Shown here in pieces: positions 41,732 to 51,073 of a DNA stretch of 53,259 bases. The notes under the pieces are model-generated. The model had not been told where the DNA came from and did no database searches. It saw only the letters and a list, made by a program, of their open reading frames with translations. Numbering within the stretch: the stretch's first letter is position 1; each line of letters begins with the position of its first letter. The position numbers and the translations under genes are program-made. The stretch comes from Candidatus Pullichristensenella avicola (GTDB lineage: Bacteria; Bacillota; Clostridia; Christensenellales; Aristaeellaceae), in NCBI GenBank assembly GCA_018711655.1, contig DVIA01000005.1:1-53259 (forward strand), read 5' to 3'.

Positions 41732-41819
41732 TGCATCAAGTCCACAAATTGTTTAACACGCATGCAACGCAAATTCACGCCAGCAAACCCTGCATATTTT
41801 GGGAACGGGAGGTTGTCCT

Positions 41820-42725
41820 ATGCAAAAAGTCGAAAAACTGGGAAAGAAGGCGACAATACAAAGCTACCTGATGATCGCCGGGACGGTCATCGGGCTGATT
41901 GTGTTTGTAATCATTCCGCTGATCTGGATCATGCGCTGGTGTCTGTTCAGCTACAAGGGGTACGGCGCGGTGCGTTTTGTGGGGCTTGACAATTTTGTCC
42001 GCGTGTTCGCCCGTTCCGATAAATTCTGGCTGTCGGTGGGAAACACCTTCATTTTTGCCTTTGGAAAACTGCTGGTGGAAATCCCCCTGGCGCTGGCGTT
42101 GGCGTATATACTCACCCGCAAGCTGCGGGGCAGAAACTTTTTCCGTTCGGTATTCTTCATGCCCTCGATGTTCTCGGTGGCGGTCATTGGCGTTATCTTT
42201 ACTTATCTGTTCAACCACGAACAGGGCGTGGTCAACGCGGTGATCAAGGCCATGGGCGGCGAAGGCGTCAAGTGGTTCGCCAGCGGGACCACGGCGATGA
42301 TCATGCTGATGATCGCCTCCATCTGGCAGAATTTCGGCATCAACATGCTCTTTTTCATGACGGGCATGCAGAGCATTTCGCCGGAGATCTACGAGGCTGC
42401 CTCCATCGACGGCGCCAGCCACAGGCGCCAGTTTGTCGGCATCACCATTCCGCTGCTTGGCCCGGTGATGCAAATGGTGCTGATGAACGCCATTCTCGGC
42501 TCGCTGAAAGTGACCGACCTCGTCCTCACCCTGACCAACGGCAAACCCAGCGGCAAATCGGAAGTGATGATGACCTACATCTACAAGGAGTTCTTCGGCG
42601 ACGGCGGCTCCACGGCGATGAACTACGGCTATGGCGCGGCGCTGACGATCGTCACGGCGCTGATCCTCTCCGTTGTGACGCTGATCTACCTCAAGGTGAC
42701 CAAAAAGAGCAGCGATATTTACTGA
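41820..42725 (+). CDS. ABC transporter permease (MalF/UgpA type)
   Basis: 301 residues from ATG 41820 after GGGAGG. Six membrane segments are expected; visible ones include SYLMIAGTVIGLIVFVIIPL and TFIFAFGKLLVEIPLALAL. The EAA loop that docks the ATPase is EIYEAASIDGASHRRQFVGI. It forms the import channel with the permease encoded next. The sequence N-terminal to ATG 41820 is open but lies upstream of the ribosome site. Confidence 0.94.
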   Translation: MQKVEKLGKKATIQSYLMIAGTVIGLIVFVIIPLIWIMRWCLFSYKGYGAVRFVGLDNFVRVFARSDKFWLSVGNTFIFAFGKLLVEIPLALALAYILTRKLRGRNFFRSVFFMPSMFSVAVIGVIFTYLFNHEQGVVNAVIKAMGGEGVKWFASGTTAMIMLMIASIWQNFGINMLFFMTGMQSISPEIYEAASIDGASHRRQFVGITIPLLGPVMQMVLMNAILGSLKVTDLVLTLTNGKPSGKSEVMMTYIYKEFFGDGGSTAMNYGYGAALTIVTALILSVVTLIYLKVTKKSSDIY

Positions 42726-42743
42726 GAAAGGAGGCGGACCCAA

Positions 42744-43616
42744 ATGACAATGCGCATCAGCCTGGGCTCGAAAATCGCCCTGTACGCGTTTCTGGTAATC
42801 ATGGTGTTTATCACGCTGGTACCGCTGATCTACACGGTTTCGGCTTCTTTCAAAACGAACTATGAGATCGCCGCCGGCGGCATCAACCTCATTCCCGAAG
42901 AGCCGACGTTTGACAACTACAAGACGGTTTGGGGCATGAGCGGCACGACCATCGACTCGCGCACCACCTATGCCGATTACACCTTCAATTCCCTGAAGGT
43001 CTCCCTGCTGACGGTGCTGCTGGTGGTAACGTTCACCTCCATGTCGGCCTACTGCTTCCAGCGCGGCAACTTCCCGGGGCGCAAGTTCCTCTACTGGCTG
43101 TTTTTGTGCACGATGTTCATCGGCGCGGGCACGATCACCATCTTCCCCGTGCTGCAGATCACCACAAAACTGAAAATGAACAACCAGGTCGGCCTCGCCA
43201 TCGTGCAGTTCGCCACGGCAGGCGCCAGCAACCTGTTCCTCACCATGGGCTATATGAAAACCATCACCCGCGATCTGGACGACGCCGCCAAGATCGACGG
43301 CTGCAGCTTCTTTGCCACCTGGTGGCGCATCATCCTGCCGCTGTCGCGGCCGATCCTGGCCACCATCGCGCTGATGTCCTTCCAGAGTTCGTGGAACAAC
43401 TACCTGCTGCCCAACCTGATGCTGGCGGGCGACCAGACCGCCACCACGCTGGTGGTCGCCGTGGTGCGGCTGCAGTCCTCCGGCGGCGCGGGCGCCAGCC
43501 AGTACAACCTGATGATGGCCGGCACGATGCTGGCGATGCTGCCGATGCTGATCCTGTTCCTGTGCATGAACCGGATGTTCGTCGAAGGCATCACGCAGGG
43601 CGCCGTCAAGGGCTGA
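42744..43616 (+). CDS. ABC transporter permease (MalG/UgpE type)
   Basis: 290 residues, 18 bp after the first permease, with AAAGGAGG upstream of ATG 42744. The first membrane segment is IALYAFLVIMVFITLVPLIY; the EAA loop is RDLDDAAKIDGCSFFATWW. It is the second channel half of the importer. The transcript meets a hairpin with a T run at 43658-43692 just beyond, before the ATPase gene. Confidence 0.94.
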   Translation: MTMRISLGSKIALYAFLVIMVFITLVPLIYTVSASFKTNYEIAAGGINLIPEEPTFDNYKTVWGMSGTTIDSRTTYADYTFNSLKVSLLTVLLVVTFTSMSAYCFQRGNFPGRKFLYWLFLCTMFIGAGTITIFPVLQITTKLKMNNQVGLAIVQFATAGASNLFLTMGYMKTITRDLDDAAKIDGCSFFATWWRIILPLSRPILATIALMSFQSSWNNYLLPNLMLAGDQTATTLVVAVVRLQSSGGAGASQYNLMMAGTMLAMLPMLILFLCMNRMFVEGITQGAVKG

Positions 43617-43657
43617 TCCCCTGCGCGCACCCGCAAAAAACGCCCAAAAAAGGCTAT

Positions 43658-43692
43658 ATGGAGCGGCCCTTTTTGCGGCCGCTCCATTTTCT
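43658..43692 (+). terminator. Internal terminator/attenuator between permease and ATPase genes
   Basis: TGGAGCGGCC (43659-43668) pairs with GGCCGCTCCA (43677-43686), then TTTTCTT. It lies in the 90-bp gap inside an otherwise tight operon, so it probably lowers expression of the downstream genes relative to the permeases. Confidence 0.75.
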
Positions 43693-43706
43693 TAGGAGAG
43701 GTGATT

Positions 43707-44822
43707 ATGGCTGAGATAACCCTCAAGGGCGCGAGCATGACCTATCCCAACGGCACAAAGGCGCTCACGAGCGTCGATCTGACCGTGCGCGACCATGAGT
43801 TCCTCGTGCTGCTCGGCCCCTCCGGCTGCGGCAAAAGCACGCTGCTGCGCCTGGTGGCGGGGCTGGAAAAGCCCACCGAAGGCGAGGTGCTGTTCGATGG
43901 AAAGGTGGTCAACGACCTGGAACCGCTCAAGCGCAATGTCGCCATGGTGTTCCAGAGCTTCGCGCTCTACCCGCATTTGAACGTCTACAAAAACATGGCC
44001 TTCCCCCTCAAGAGCATGAAGCTCAAGCCGGAGGAGATCCAGCGCCGGGTGGAGGAGGCGGCGAAAATCCTCGATATCGAGCATGTGCTCAACCGCCGCC
44101 CGCGCGTGCTCTCCGGCGGGCAGCGCCAGCGCGTGGCCCTGGGCCGGGCCATGGTGCGCGAACCGGTGGTGTTCCTGCTGGACGAGCCTTTGTCGAACCT
44201 GGATGTGAAAATGCGCCTGGAACTGCGCGACCAGATCGTCTCCCTGCACAAGCGGCTGGGCACGACCTTCCTCTACGTTACGCACGACCAGGCCGAGGCC
44301 ATGCAGCTGGGCGACCGCCTGGCGGTCATGGACACGGGCCGCATCGTGCAAATCGGTTCGCCGCAGGAGATCTACGACCACCCCAATTCCCTCTACGTCG
44401 CGGATTTCATCGGCGCGCCGAAGATGAACTTTTTCGCCGCGCTTCTGCGCGCGGACGGGCCGAACTGGTCGGTGCGGCTGCTGGGGCGGGAAATGCCGCT
44501 GCCGCCGGAGCGGATCGACCAGGACGCGGCCCTCGCGCCCGGCATGCGCGTGGTCGTCGGCGTGCGGCCGGAGGATTTTGCCCTCTCCCGGCGCGAGGAC
44601 GCCTACGCGGCCGCCGTCGGGCAGGTCATGCCCATGGGCGCCACGCAGCATGTGGAGGCCTACGTCGGCAACCAGCGCTTCCTGGTCTCCCTCAACAGCC
44701 ATACGCCCGTGTGCGAGGGCGACACGCTCCGCCTGGAGGTCGATCCGCATACGGTGCATCTGTTTGCGGCGGAGGGCGGCCAGAACCTGCTGCTGCCGCC
44801 GCGCAAAGGAGGAAAAGCATGA
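43707..44822 (+). CDS. ABC transporter ATP-binding protein (MalK/UgpC/MsmX type)
   Basis: 371 residues from ATG 43707 with TAGGAGAGG upstream. Walker A GPSGCGKST near residues 37-45, Q-loop MVFQSFALYPHLNVYKN, signature LSGGQRQRVALGRAM, Walker B VVFLLDEPLSNLD and H-loop YVTHDQ. The C-terminal 130 residues form the regulatory TOBE domain (GVRPEDFALSR). MsmX-type ATPases can serve several importers; this one is encoded with its own permeases. Its stop overlaps the start of the next gene by 4 bp. Confidence 0.95.
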   Translation: MAEITLKGASMTYPNGTKALTSVDLTVRDHEFLVLLGPSGCGKSTLLRLVAGLEKPTEGEVLFDGKVVNDLEPLKRNVAMVFQSFALYPHLNVYKNMAFPLKSMKLKPEEIQRRVEEAAKILDIEHVLNRRPRVLSGGQRQRVALGRAMVREPVVFLLDEPLSNLDVKMRLELRDQIVSLHKRLGTTFLYVTHDQAEAMQLGDRLAVMDTGRIVQIGSPQEIYDHPNSLYVADFIGAPKMNFFAALLRADGPNWSVRLLGREMPLPPERIDQDAALAPGMRVVVGVRPEDFALSRREDAYAAAVGQVMPMGATQHVEAYVGNQRFLVSLNSHTPVCEGDTLRLEVDPHTVHLFAAEGGQNLLLPPRKGGKA

Positions 44823-45619
44823 GACGATGGTATGAACCGCGCAGGGACCGGCCCGACCTGACGCGCGAGGCGGTCAAACGGCGCGGCTTTCTCGGGTTTA
44901 TGGAAACGCTCTGGCGGGAGTTTTTTGAACTGATCAAGCTCAACCTGCTCTTTCTGCTCGCCTGCGTGCCGGTGGTCACCATTCCCGCCGCAGTGACGGG
45001 CATGTGCGGCGTGGTTACGAAAATGGCCCGCGACAAAAACCACTTCCTCTGGCCGGATTTCTGGAAGGCGTTCAAGCGCGATTTCGGCCTGTCGCTGTTG
45101 GGCGGGCTGATCTACGCGGCGGCGTTGGCGGTTTTTTCGGTCAGCACGGCGTTTTACTACCGGCTGATGGCCACGAGCATGTTCTTTGTGGTGCTGGCGG
45201 GCTTTTCGGCGTGCCTCCTTTTGCTGGCCCTGTGCAGCGCCTTCTATTTCTTCCCCATGCTGGCCACGGTGGATCTGCCCCTTAGGGCGCTTTTGAAAAA
45301 CGCCCTGGTGCTCACCTTCACCAATTACAAAAAGACGCTGCCCGCGCTGGGCTGGAGCCTGCTTTTGCTGGTGGTGGGCGTGGGGCTATTGCCCTACAGC
45401 GTCATCCTGGTTCTGTTCATCCTCTTTGCTCTGATCGCGCTTGTAAACACCTATCTGGTCTACCCGGCCATCGCCCGGGAAGTGCTGGGCGAAAGCGACG
45501 AGCAGGCCGCCAAAGCCGCGGCCGCGCCAAAAGAAGCGCCGCCGGCGCGGGAGATGCGCTCTGCGGGCATCGACGAACTCGTCTTTGACGATGAAGAGAA
45601 AGGCGGCAAAGAGGCGTGA
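44819..45619 (+). CDS. DUF624/YesL-family membrane protein
   Basis: 266 residues from ATG 44819, overlapping the ATPase stop (ATGA) with AAAGGAGG before it. YesL features: [31 protein letters not shown] and a run of five or six membrane segments including [20 protein letters not shown] and [21 protein letters not shown] charged tail of about 45 residues ends [15 protein letters not shown]. YesL proteins are constantly encoded next to sugar ABC permeases in Bacillota, but their job is unknown. Confidence 0.9.
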   Translation: MRRWYEPRRDRPDLTREAVKRRGFLGFMETLWREFFELIKLNLLFLLACVPVVTIPAAVTGMCGVVTKMARDKNHFLWPDFWKAFKRDFGLSLLGGLIYAAALAVFSVSTAFYYRLMATSMFFVVLAGFSACLLLLALCSAFYFFPMLATVDLPLRALLKNALVLTFTNYKKTLPALGWSLLLLVVGVGLLPYSVILVLFILFALIALVNTYLVYPAIAREVLGESDEQAAKAAAAPKEAPPAREMRSAGIDELVFDDEEKGGKEA

Positions 45620-46908
45620 GCACCATGAAGATGACCGCCGCGGGCGACGCGATGATCTTTCGCCGTCTGCCCGGCGCCTACCCGGGCTTTGAGGATGTGC
45701 GCGATTTCATTGCGCGCGGGGACATGCGCTTTTGCAACCTGGAAACCACCGTGCACCGCTACGAGACCTTCGCCGCGGCGGTCAGCGGCGGAAGCTGGTT
45801 CTGCGCGCCGCCGGAGGTTCTGGAGGACATGCGCGCTTTCGGCTTCAACGCCCTGAGCGCGGCCAACAACCACGCCATGGACTATTCCCACGCCGGGCTT
45901 TTAAAAACGCTGGCCTATATCCGCGGCGCGGGGTTTGTCTGCGCCGGCACGGGCGCGACGCTGGCCGAGGCCGCCGCGCCCGCGTATCTTGACACGCTGC
46001 AGGGCCGCTTTGCGCTGATCGGGGCCTGCTCCACCTTCCATCCCGACGCCATGGCCGGCCAGCAGACGCGCGCCATGCCCGGCCGGCCCGGCCTCAACGG
46101 CGTCCGCCACCGCACGGTCTACCGCCTGCCCGAGGCGCATCTGCGCGCGCTGCGCGAAATTGCCGACGCGGTGATGGTCAACGCCGAAACCGACATCGTT
46201 CGCGCCGAGGGCTACGCGCCGCCGATCCCGGAAAACGAGGCCGCCTTCGGCGATCTGCGCTTTGAACAGGCGGACGCGCCCGGCCGGCGCACCTGCGTTC
46301 ACGAAGCGGACATGCGCCGCGTGGAAAAGAGCATCCGCGAAGCGCGCTTCATGGCCGATTATGTGGTGGTGGCCATGCACGCGCACGAAGCGCGCGCCCG
46401 CTCCAAGGAGGAACCGGCCGCCTTCTGCGAGGAGTTCGCCCGCCGCTGCATCGACGCGGGCGCGCACGCCGTGATCGGCACCGGCCCGCACCTTCTGCGC
46501 CCGATCGAGATCTATCGGGGCTGCCCCATCTTCTATTCCCTGGGCGATTTCATTCTGCAACTGGAAACCATCGAACGCGCGCCCGCCGATATGTACGAAA
46601 AACAGGGCATGACCGGCCAGGAGGGGCTGGACGCGCTCTTTGACGCCCGCTCCGGCGGCGGAAAGCGCGGCCTGTACTACAGCCGGGTGATGTTTGAAAG
46701 CGTCGTGCCTTTCTGGGAGGCGGAAAACGGCGTTCTGACGCGCCTGGAACTTCTGCCGGTGGAACTGGGCTTCGGCCTGCCGCGCTCCACGGGCGGCTGG
46801 CCCCGCCCCGCGCCAAGCAGCGGTATCCTCGAGCGCCTGGCGGCCATGAGCGCGCCCTATGGAACGAAGATACGCGTGCGCGACGGCGTCGGCACGGTGG
46901 AACTGTAA
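45616..46908 (+). CDS. CapA/PgsA-family metallophosphatase-fold protein
   Basis: 430 residues. The start is GTG 45616, overlapping the YesL-gene stop (GTGA); ATG 45625 is an alternative. PGA_cap motifs are present: GDAM (Asp11), CNLETTV at 40-46, [39 protein letters not shown] and [11 protein letters not shown]. The family is linked to poly-gamma-glutamate capsule synthesis, but there is no membrane anchor or signal peptide here and no capsule genes nearby. A cytoplasmic phosphoesterase or amide hydrolase acting on the imported substrate is more likely. Confidence 0.85.
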   Translation: MSTMKMTAAGDAMIFRRLPGAYPGFEDVRDFIARGDMRFCNLETTVHRYETFAAAVSGGSWFCAPPEVLEDMRAFGFNALSAANNHAMDYSHAGLLKTLAYIRGAGFVCAGTGATLAEAAAPAYLDTLQGRFALIGACSTFHPDAMAGQQTRAMPGRPGLNGVRHRTVYRLPEAHLRALREIADAVMVNAETDIVRAEGYAPPIPENEAAFGDLRFEQADAPGRRTCVHEADMRRVEKSIREARFMADYVVVAMHAHEARARSKEEPAAFCEEFARRCIDAGAHAVIGTGPHLLRPIEIYRGCPIFYSLGDFILQLETIERAPADMYEKQGMTGQEGLDALFDARSGGGKRGLYYSRVMFESVVPFWEAENGVLTRLELLPVELGFGLPRSTGGWPRPAPSSGILERLAAMSAPYGTKIRVRDGVGTVEL

Positions 46909-46957
46909 AGGCGTCCGGGCGGCCTGGCCGCCGAATAAAGCGACGGGAGGACGGAAT

Positions 46958-48103
46958 ATGCGTTTGACGCAGGACATGCAGGACTATTTGCAGGGCAGTC
47001 AGGAGGAATTAAAGCAGCTCATCCGCGATCTGTGCGCCATTCCCGCGCCCTCGCGCCACGAGGAAAAGCGCGCCGCCTTCTGCCGGGACTGGTTTGCCGC
47101 CGCCGGCTTTGAAGGCGTGTATATCGACGAGGCGCTCAACGTCGTCTGCCCCTATTGCGCCGCCGAGGAGGCGGACCTGGTGGTGTTCATGGCCCACACC
47201 GATACGGTATTTCCCGACCTGGAACCGATGCCCATGCGCGAGGACGGCCGCAAAATGTATTGCCCCGGCGTGTGCGACGACACGGGCAACCTGGCCGTAA
47301 TGATGCTGTGCGCGCGCTATTTTCTGCGCCGCGGCCTGCGCCCGGGGCAGGGCGTGCTCTTCGTGGCCAATTCCTGCGAGGAGGGGCTGGGCAACCTCAA
47401 GGGCAGCGGCGAGATCGTGCGCGCCTTTGGCGGCCGCATCCGGGAACTGATCTCCTTCGACGGCGGCTCTTTCCACCGCATCGTGGACCGCGCGGTCGGC
47501 TCGCACCGCTACCGCGTGCGCGTGCGCACCGAGGGCGGCCATTCCTACGCGGCCTTCGGCAACCGCAACGCCATCCGCTACCTCGCCTCCCTGATCGACA
47601 CGCTTTACGCGGTCAAGGTCCCGGAAAAGGCGGGCTGCAAAACCACCTACAACGTCGGCCTCATTTCGGGCGGCACTTCGGTCAACACCATCGCGCAGCA
47701 GGCGGAAATGCTCTACGAATACCGCTCGGACGACCGCGAATGCCTGGAAGCCATGCGCCGCATTTTTGAAAGCGCCGTGGAGACCTACCGCGCCATGGGC
47801 GTGGAGGTGGAGGTGGAACGCGTAGGCGAGCGGCCCTGCGCCGGCAATGTGGACGCGCAGGCCCACGCGCGGCTGATCCGCCGGGCGGAGGAGTCCATCC
47901 GCGCGATCGTCGGCCGCGAACCGGTGCGCCTTTCCGGCTCTACGGACTGCAATATTCCCCTCTCGGTGGGCATTCCCGCCGTTTGCCTCAGCGCCGTGAC
48001 CGGCGCGCGCATGCATACGCGCGAAGAGGAACTGGACCTGGACAGTTTGCTGGAGGGCTGCCGCCTGACGATGGATTTCATGGCGGGCTATTTCGTCCCC
48101 TGA
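46958..48103 (+). CDS. M20-family metallopeptidase (peptidase T/carboxypeptidase-like)
   Basis: 381 residues from ATG 46958 after GGGAGG. M20 metal ligands: MAHTDTVF near residue 86, GVCDDTGNLAVMM near 110 and SCEEGLGNLKG with the catalytic Glu near 147. The dimerisation domain includes TEGGHSYAAFGNRNAI. STDCNIPLSVGIPAVCL and the final His in GARMHTREE complete the pattern. It should cleave a di- or tripeptide or an acyl-amino acid in the cytoplasm. It is in the ABC operon, 49 bp after the CapA-family gene. Confidence 0.9.
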   Translation: MRLTQDMQDYLQGSQEELKQLIRDLCAIPAPSRHEEKRAAFCRDWFAAAGFEGVYIDEALNVVCPYCAAEEADLVVFMAHTDTVFPDLEPMPMREDGRKMYCPGVCDDTGNLAVMMLCARYFLRRGLRPGQGVLFVANSCEEGLGNLKGSGEIVRAFGGRIRELISFDGGSFHRIVDRAVGSHRYRVRVRTEGGHSYAAFGNRNAIRYLASLIDTLYAVKVPEKAGCKTTYNVGLISGGTSVNTIAQQAEMLYEYRSDDRECLEAMRRIFESAVETYRAMGVEVEVERVGERPCAGNVDAQAHARLIRRAEESIRAIVGREPVRLSGSTDCNIPLSVGIPAVCLSAVTGARMHTREEELDLDSLLEGCRLTMDFMAGYFVP

Positions 48104-48163
48104 AGCAAAGCGACGCCGCCGGGCGTCGGCCCCGACCGATCGCGATTCTTGGAGGATCCTGCG

Positions 48164-49444
48164 ATGAAGGCGCACATCAAGCGGCACATCCATTGGGTGG
48201 TCGCAGCGGCGGCGTTTTTTGTCACCGCCGTCGTCCTGGGCCTGGCAAACAATCTCTACAGCCTGTTTATGATCCCCGTAACGACGGAACTGGGCGTTTC
48301 CCGCAGCGCCTTTTCGCTGCCGCGCAGCGTCAACGGCGCAGTGTATATGATGAGCAACGCCTGCTTCGCGGTACTGTACAAGCGCTTCGGCTTCCGCCGC
48401 CCGGCGACGCTGGTCGCCATATTGACCGCGGTGGGCTACTTTGGCTACGCGCGGGCGCAGACGCTGGCGCCGTTCTATATCGGCGCGGCGCTCTTTGGCG
48501 TCGGCGAAGCGTTTTTAAACACCGCCGGCATCTCCGAACTGATCGGCAACTGGTTTCAAAGCCACCGCGGCAAGGTGCTGGGCATCGTAATGTCCGCCAG
48601 CGGCCTGGGCGGCGCGGCGCTGAGCGTTTTGCTCAGTTCAATCATTGAAACTTCGTCCTGGCGGCTTGCCTGCGATCTTTCCGGCGCGCTTCTGCTTGTT
48701 TCGGCGGCGCTGGTGTTTCTGCTGTTGCGCGACCATCCGCGCCAGTACGGCCTGGAGCCGTATCGGACGCCGGGCGCGGCGCTGCCGGACGCCGAACGCG
48801 CCGTTGAAGTGGAGGAGTGGGACGGCGAGCCGATGACGCGTCTTGTGCGCCGGCCGTTTTTCTACCTGATCATGGCGGCGATGACGCTCTGTTCCATCTG
48901 CATGTACGGCGCTTTTTCCACATTCGTGGTGCATGTGCAGGATCAGGGCCTGTCGGCGTCGGTGGCGGCGGCGTGCAACAGCCTGCTGCTGTTGGGGCTG
49001 GCGGTGGCCAAAATTCTCGTCGGCGCGTTTTGCGACCGCGCGGCCGCGCACAAGGCGGCGACGGTCTGCCTGATCCTCGGTTCGGCGAGCATCTTCCTGC
49101 TGGCGGGCGTTTCCGCCGCATGGCAGGCGGTGGTCGCGGCCGTACTGCTGGCCTTCGGGCTGTGCATGGTCGGCATCGTGCAGCCGATGCTGACCATGGA
49201 AATGTTTGGCAAAAAAGCCTATACGGGCGCGCTGGGCGCCATGCTGGCGGTCACTTCGGCGGGCAACATCGCCGTCACGCCGCTGGTCAATTTCGCTTAT
49301 GACTGCAACGGCAGCTATTCGCAGGTGCTGTTCGTTCTGGGCATGGTAAGCGCGATCACGATCGGGCTGTTCCTGACGGCGTTTCACATCGTCCGGCTTG
49401 TCCGCGCGCAGCGCGCGGCAGTGGGCGCAAAGGAACGGGCCTGA
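48164..49444 (+). CDS. MFS transporter (OFA/monocarboxylate-like)
   Basis: 426 residues from ATG 48164 (TTGGAGG upstream). Twelve membrane segments are expected; helix 1 is WVVAAAAFFVTAVVLGLANN, with KRFGFRR after helix 2 and a central loop containing ERAVEVEEWDGEP. It resembles the transporter at 29457-30731 in order of motifs. It lies between two M20-type hydrolase genes and may carry a substrate or product of these enzymes, such as an acyl amino acid. Confidence 0.88.
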   Translation: MKAHIKRHIHWVVAAAAFFVTAVVLGLANNLYSLFMIPVTTELGVSRSAFSLPRSVNGAVYMMSNACFAVLYKRFGFRRPATLVAILTAVGYFGYARAQTLAPFYIGAALFGVGEAFLNTAGISELIGNWFQSHRGKVLGIVMSASGLGGAALSVLLSSIIETSSWRLACDLSGALLLVSAALVFLLLRDHPRQYGLEPYRTPGAALPDAERAVEVEEWDGEPMTRLVRRPFFYLIMAAMTLCSICMYGAFSTFVVHVQDQGLSASVAAACNSLLLLGLAVAKILVGAFCDRAAAHKAATVCLILGSASIFLLAGVSAAWQAVVAAVLLAFGLCMVGIVQPMLTMEMFGKKAYTGALGAMLAVTSAGNIAVTPLVNFAYDCNGSYSQVLFVLGMVSAITIGLFLTAFHIVRLVRAQRAAVGAKERA

Positions 49445-49478
49445 GCGGTCCGCGGCTTCGGCCATGGAGGCAGGAAAG

Positions 49479-50888
49479 ATGGAATTGGATTTTCTCAACG
49501 TCATTGACGAAAAGCAGGAAATGCTCGACGCCCTTGCCGACGCCCTCTGGGACGATGCCGAAACGGCCTACAGGGAGTTTCGATCCGCATCGCGCCTCTG
49601 CCGCGCGCTGCGGGAGGAAGGCTTCGCGGTCGAGGAGGGCCTCGCCGGCATTCCCACCGCCTTCAGCGGCCGCTTCGGCGCGGGGCGGCCGGTAATCGGC
49701 ATCCTCGGCGAATTCGACGCCCTGGAGGGGCTGGGGCAGGTCGCGGGCGTCGCGCAAAAGCGCCCCAACGGCCGCAAAAGCGGCCACGGCTGCGGCCACA
49801 ACCTGCTGGGCGCAGGTTCTCTGGGCGCGGCGCTGGCAGTGAAGCGATTTTTGGAGCGCGGCGATCGCCCGGGCACGGTGATCTACTTCGGCTGCCCCGC
49901 TGAAGAGGGCGGTTCAGGCAAGGCCTTTATGGCGCGCGACGGCGTTTTTGACCAGCTGGATGCGGCGCTTTGCTGGCATCCGGACGTGGAAACCGGCGTG
50001 CGCACCAAGCTTTCGCTGGCCAACTGTCTGGTTCTGTACAAATTTGACGGCAGGGCCGCGCACGCCGGCGCCTATCCGCACCTGGGGCGCAGCGCCCTGG
50101 ACGCGGTGGAACTGATGAACGTCGGCGCGAATTACCTGCGCGAACACATGATCCCCGAGGCGCGCGTGCATTACGCCATCACCGATACCGGCGGCAGCTT
50201 CCCCAACGTGGTGCAGGCCCACGCAGAAGTGCTGTACATGATCCGCGCCCCGCGCGGCGATCAGGTGCGCGATCTCTACGCCCGCGTGTGCGATATCGCC
50301 GCCGGCGCCGCCCTGATGGCCGGCGTACAGGTGGAGCATGCGTTTTTGAAGGCCTGTTCCAACATTATCCTCAACGACGCCATGCAGCAGGATCTTTACG
50401 AAAAAATGCTGCGCATCGGCGCGCCGGAGATCACCGCCCAGGACGAAGCCTTCGCCGCCGAAATGGCGCGCAAGGCGCTGTCGGAGTTTCCCGAGGCGGA
50501 TGCGCGCCGCCCCATCCACTGGGAAATCCGGCCCTACGCCGCGGGCCAGGAAACGCCCTGCTTTTCCTCCACCGACGTCGGCGACGTCAGCTGGATCTGC
50601 CCCACCGCGCAGGTCGCGGCCGCCACGGCGGCCTATGGTACGCCCGGCCACTCCTGGCAGATGACGGCGCAGGGCAAGACGCCCCTCGCCCACAAAATGA
50701 CGCGCTTCGCCGCCAAGGCCATGGCCGCCACGGCGGCGGAACTGATCGCCAACGCGGCGCTTTTGCAAAAAGCCAGGGAGGAACACCGGCGCAGGGTCGG
50801 CAAAAGCGGCTACGTCCCGCCCATTCCGCAGGGCGTGCGTCCCAGGGCGCTGGAGGACATCGCCGCGCATGAAACCGCGTCGGTGTAG
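49479..50888 (+). CDS. M20D-family amidohydrolase (AbgB-like)
   Basis: 469 residues from ATG 49479 (GGAGG upstream). M20D features: YREFRSASRLCRALREEGF, LGEFDALEGLGQVAG, the metal motif SGHGCGHNLLGAGSLGAAL near residue 104, GCPAEEGGSGKAFMARDG and RAAHAGAYPHLGRSALDAV. FSSTDVGDVSWICPTAQ and TPGHSWQMTAQGKT near the C-terminus are typical of AbgB, which cleaves p-aminobenzoyl-glutamate. It is more AbgB-like than the product of 32732-34072. It is last in the plus-strand operon and followed by the 72-bp array. Confidence 0.92.
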   Translation: MELDFLNVIDEKQEMLDALADALWDDAETAYREFRSASRLCRALREEGFAVEEGLAGIPTAFSGRFGAGRPVIGILGEFDALEGLGQVAGVAQKRPNGRKSGHGCGHNLLGAGSLGAALAVKRFLERGDRPGTVIYFGCPAEEGGSGKAFMARDGVFDQLDAALCWHPDVETGVRTKLSLANCLVLYKFDGRAAHAGAYPHLGRSALDAVELMNVGANYLREHMIPEARVHYAITDTGGSFPNVVQAHAEVLYMIRAPRGDQVRDLYARVCDIAAGAALMAGVQVEHAFLKACSNIILNDAMQQDLYEKMLRIGAPEITAQDEAFAAEMARKALSEFPEADARRPIHWEIRPYAAGQETPCFSSTDVGDVSWICPTAQVAAATAAYGTPGHSWQMTAQGKTPLAHKMTRFAAKAMAATAAELIANAALLQKAREEHRRRVGKSGYVPPIPQGVRPRALEDIAAHETASV

Positions 50889-51073
50889 AAAACGCCTCGC
50901 GCGGGCGCAGAAAACGCCGTCGGGCGGCGCCGGGAATGGCGATATGTATCTTTGAAGCGCCGAAGGATGCCGTCGCCGGATATGGAACCAAAGCGCGGGA
51001 AACGGCGTGGGAAAACGCTGCTTCCCGCGCCGCATACTGTTTCGGGAAAGCGCAGCGCGGAAGAATCCGCCGC
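50889..51073. other. Spacer between the M20D gene and the repeat array
   Basis: 185 bp, GC-rich, no gene. No hairpin with a T run was found after the M20D stop. Confidence 0.5.
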
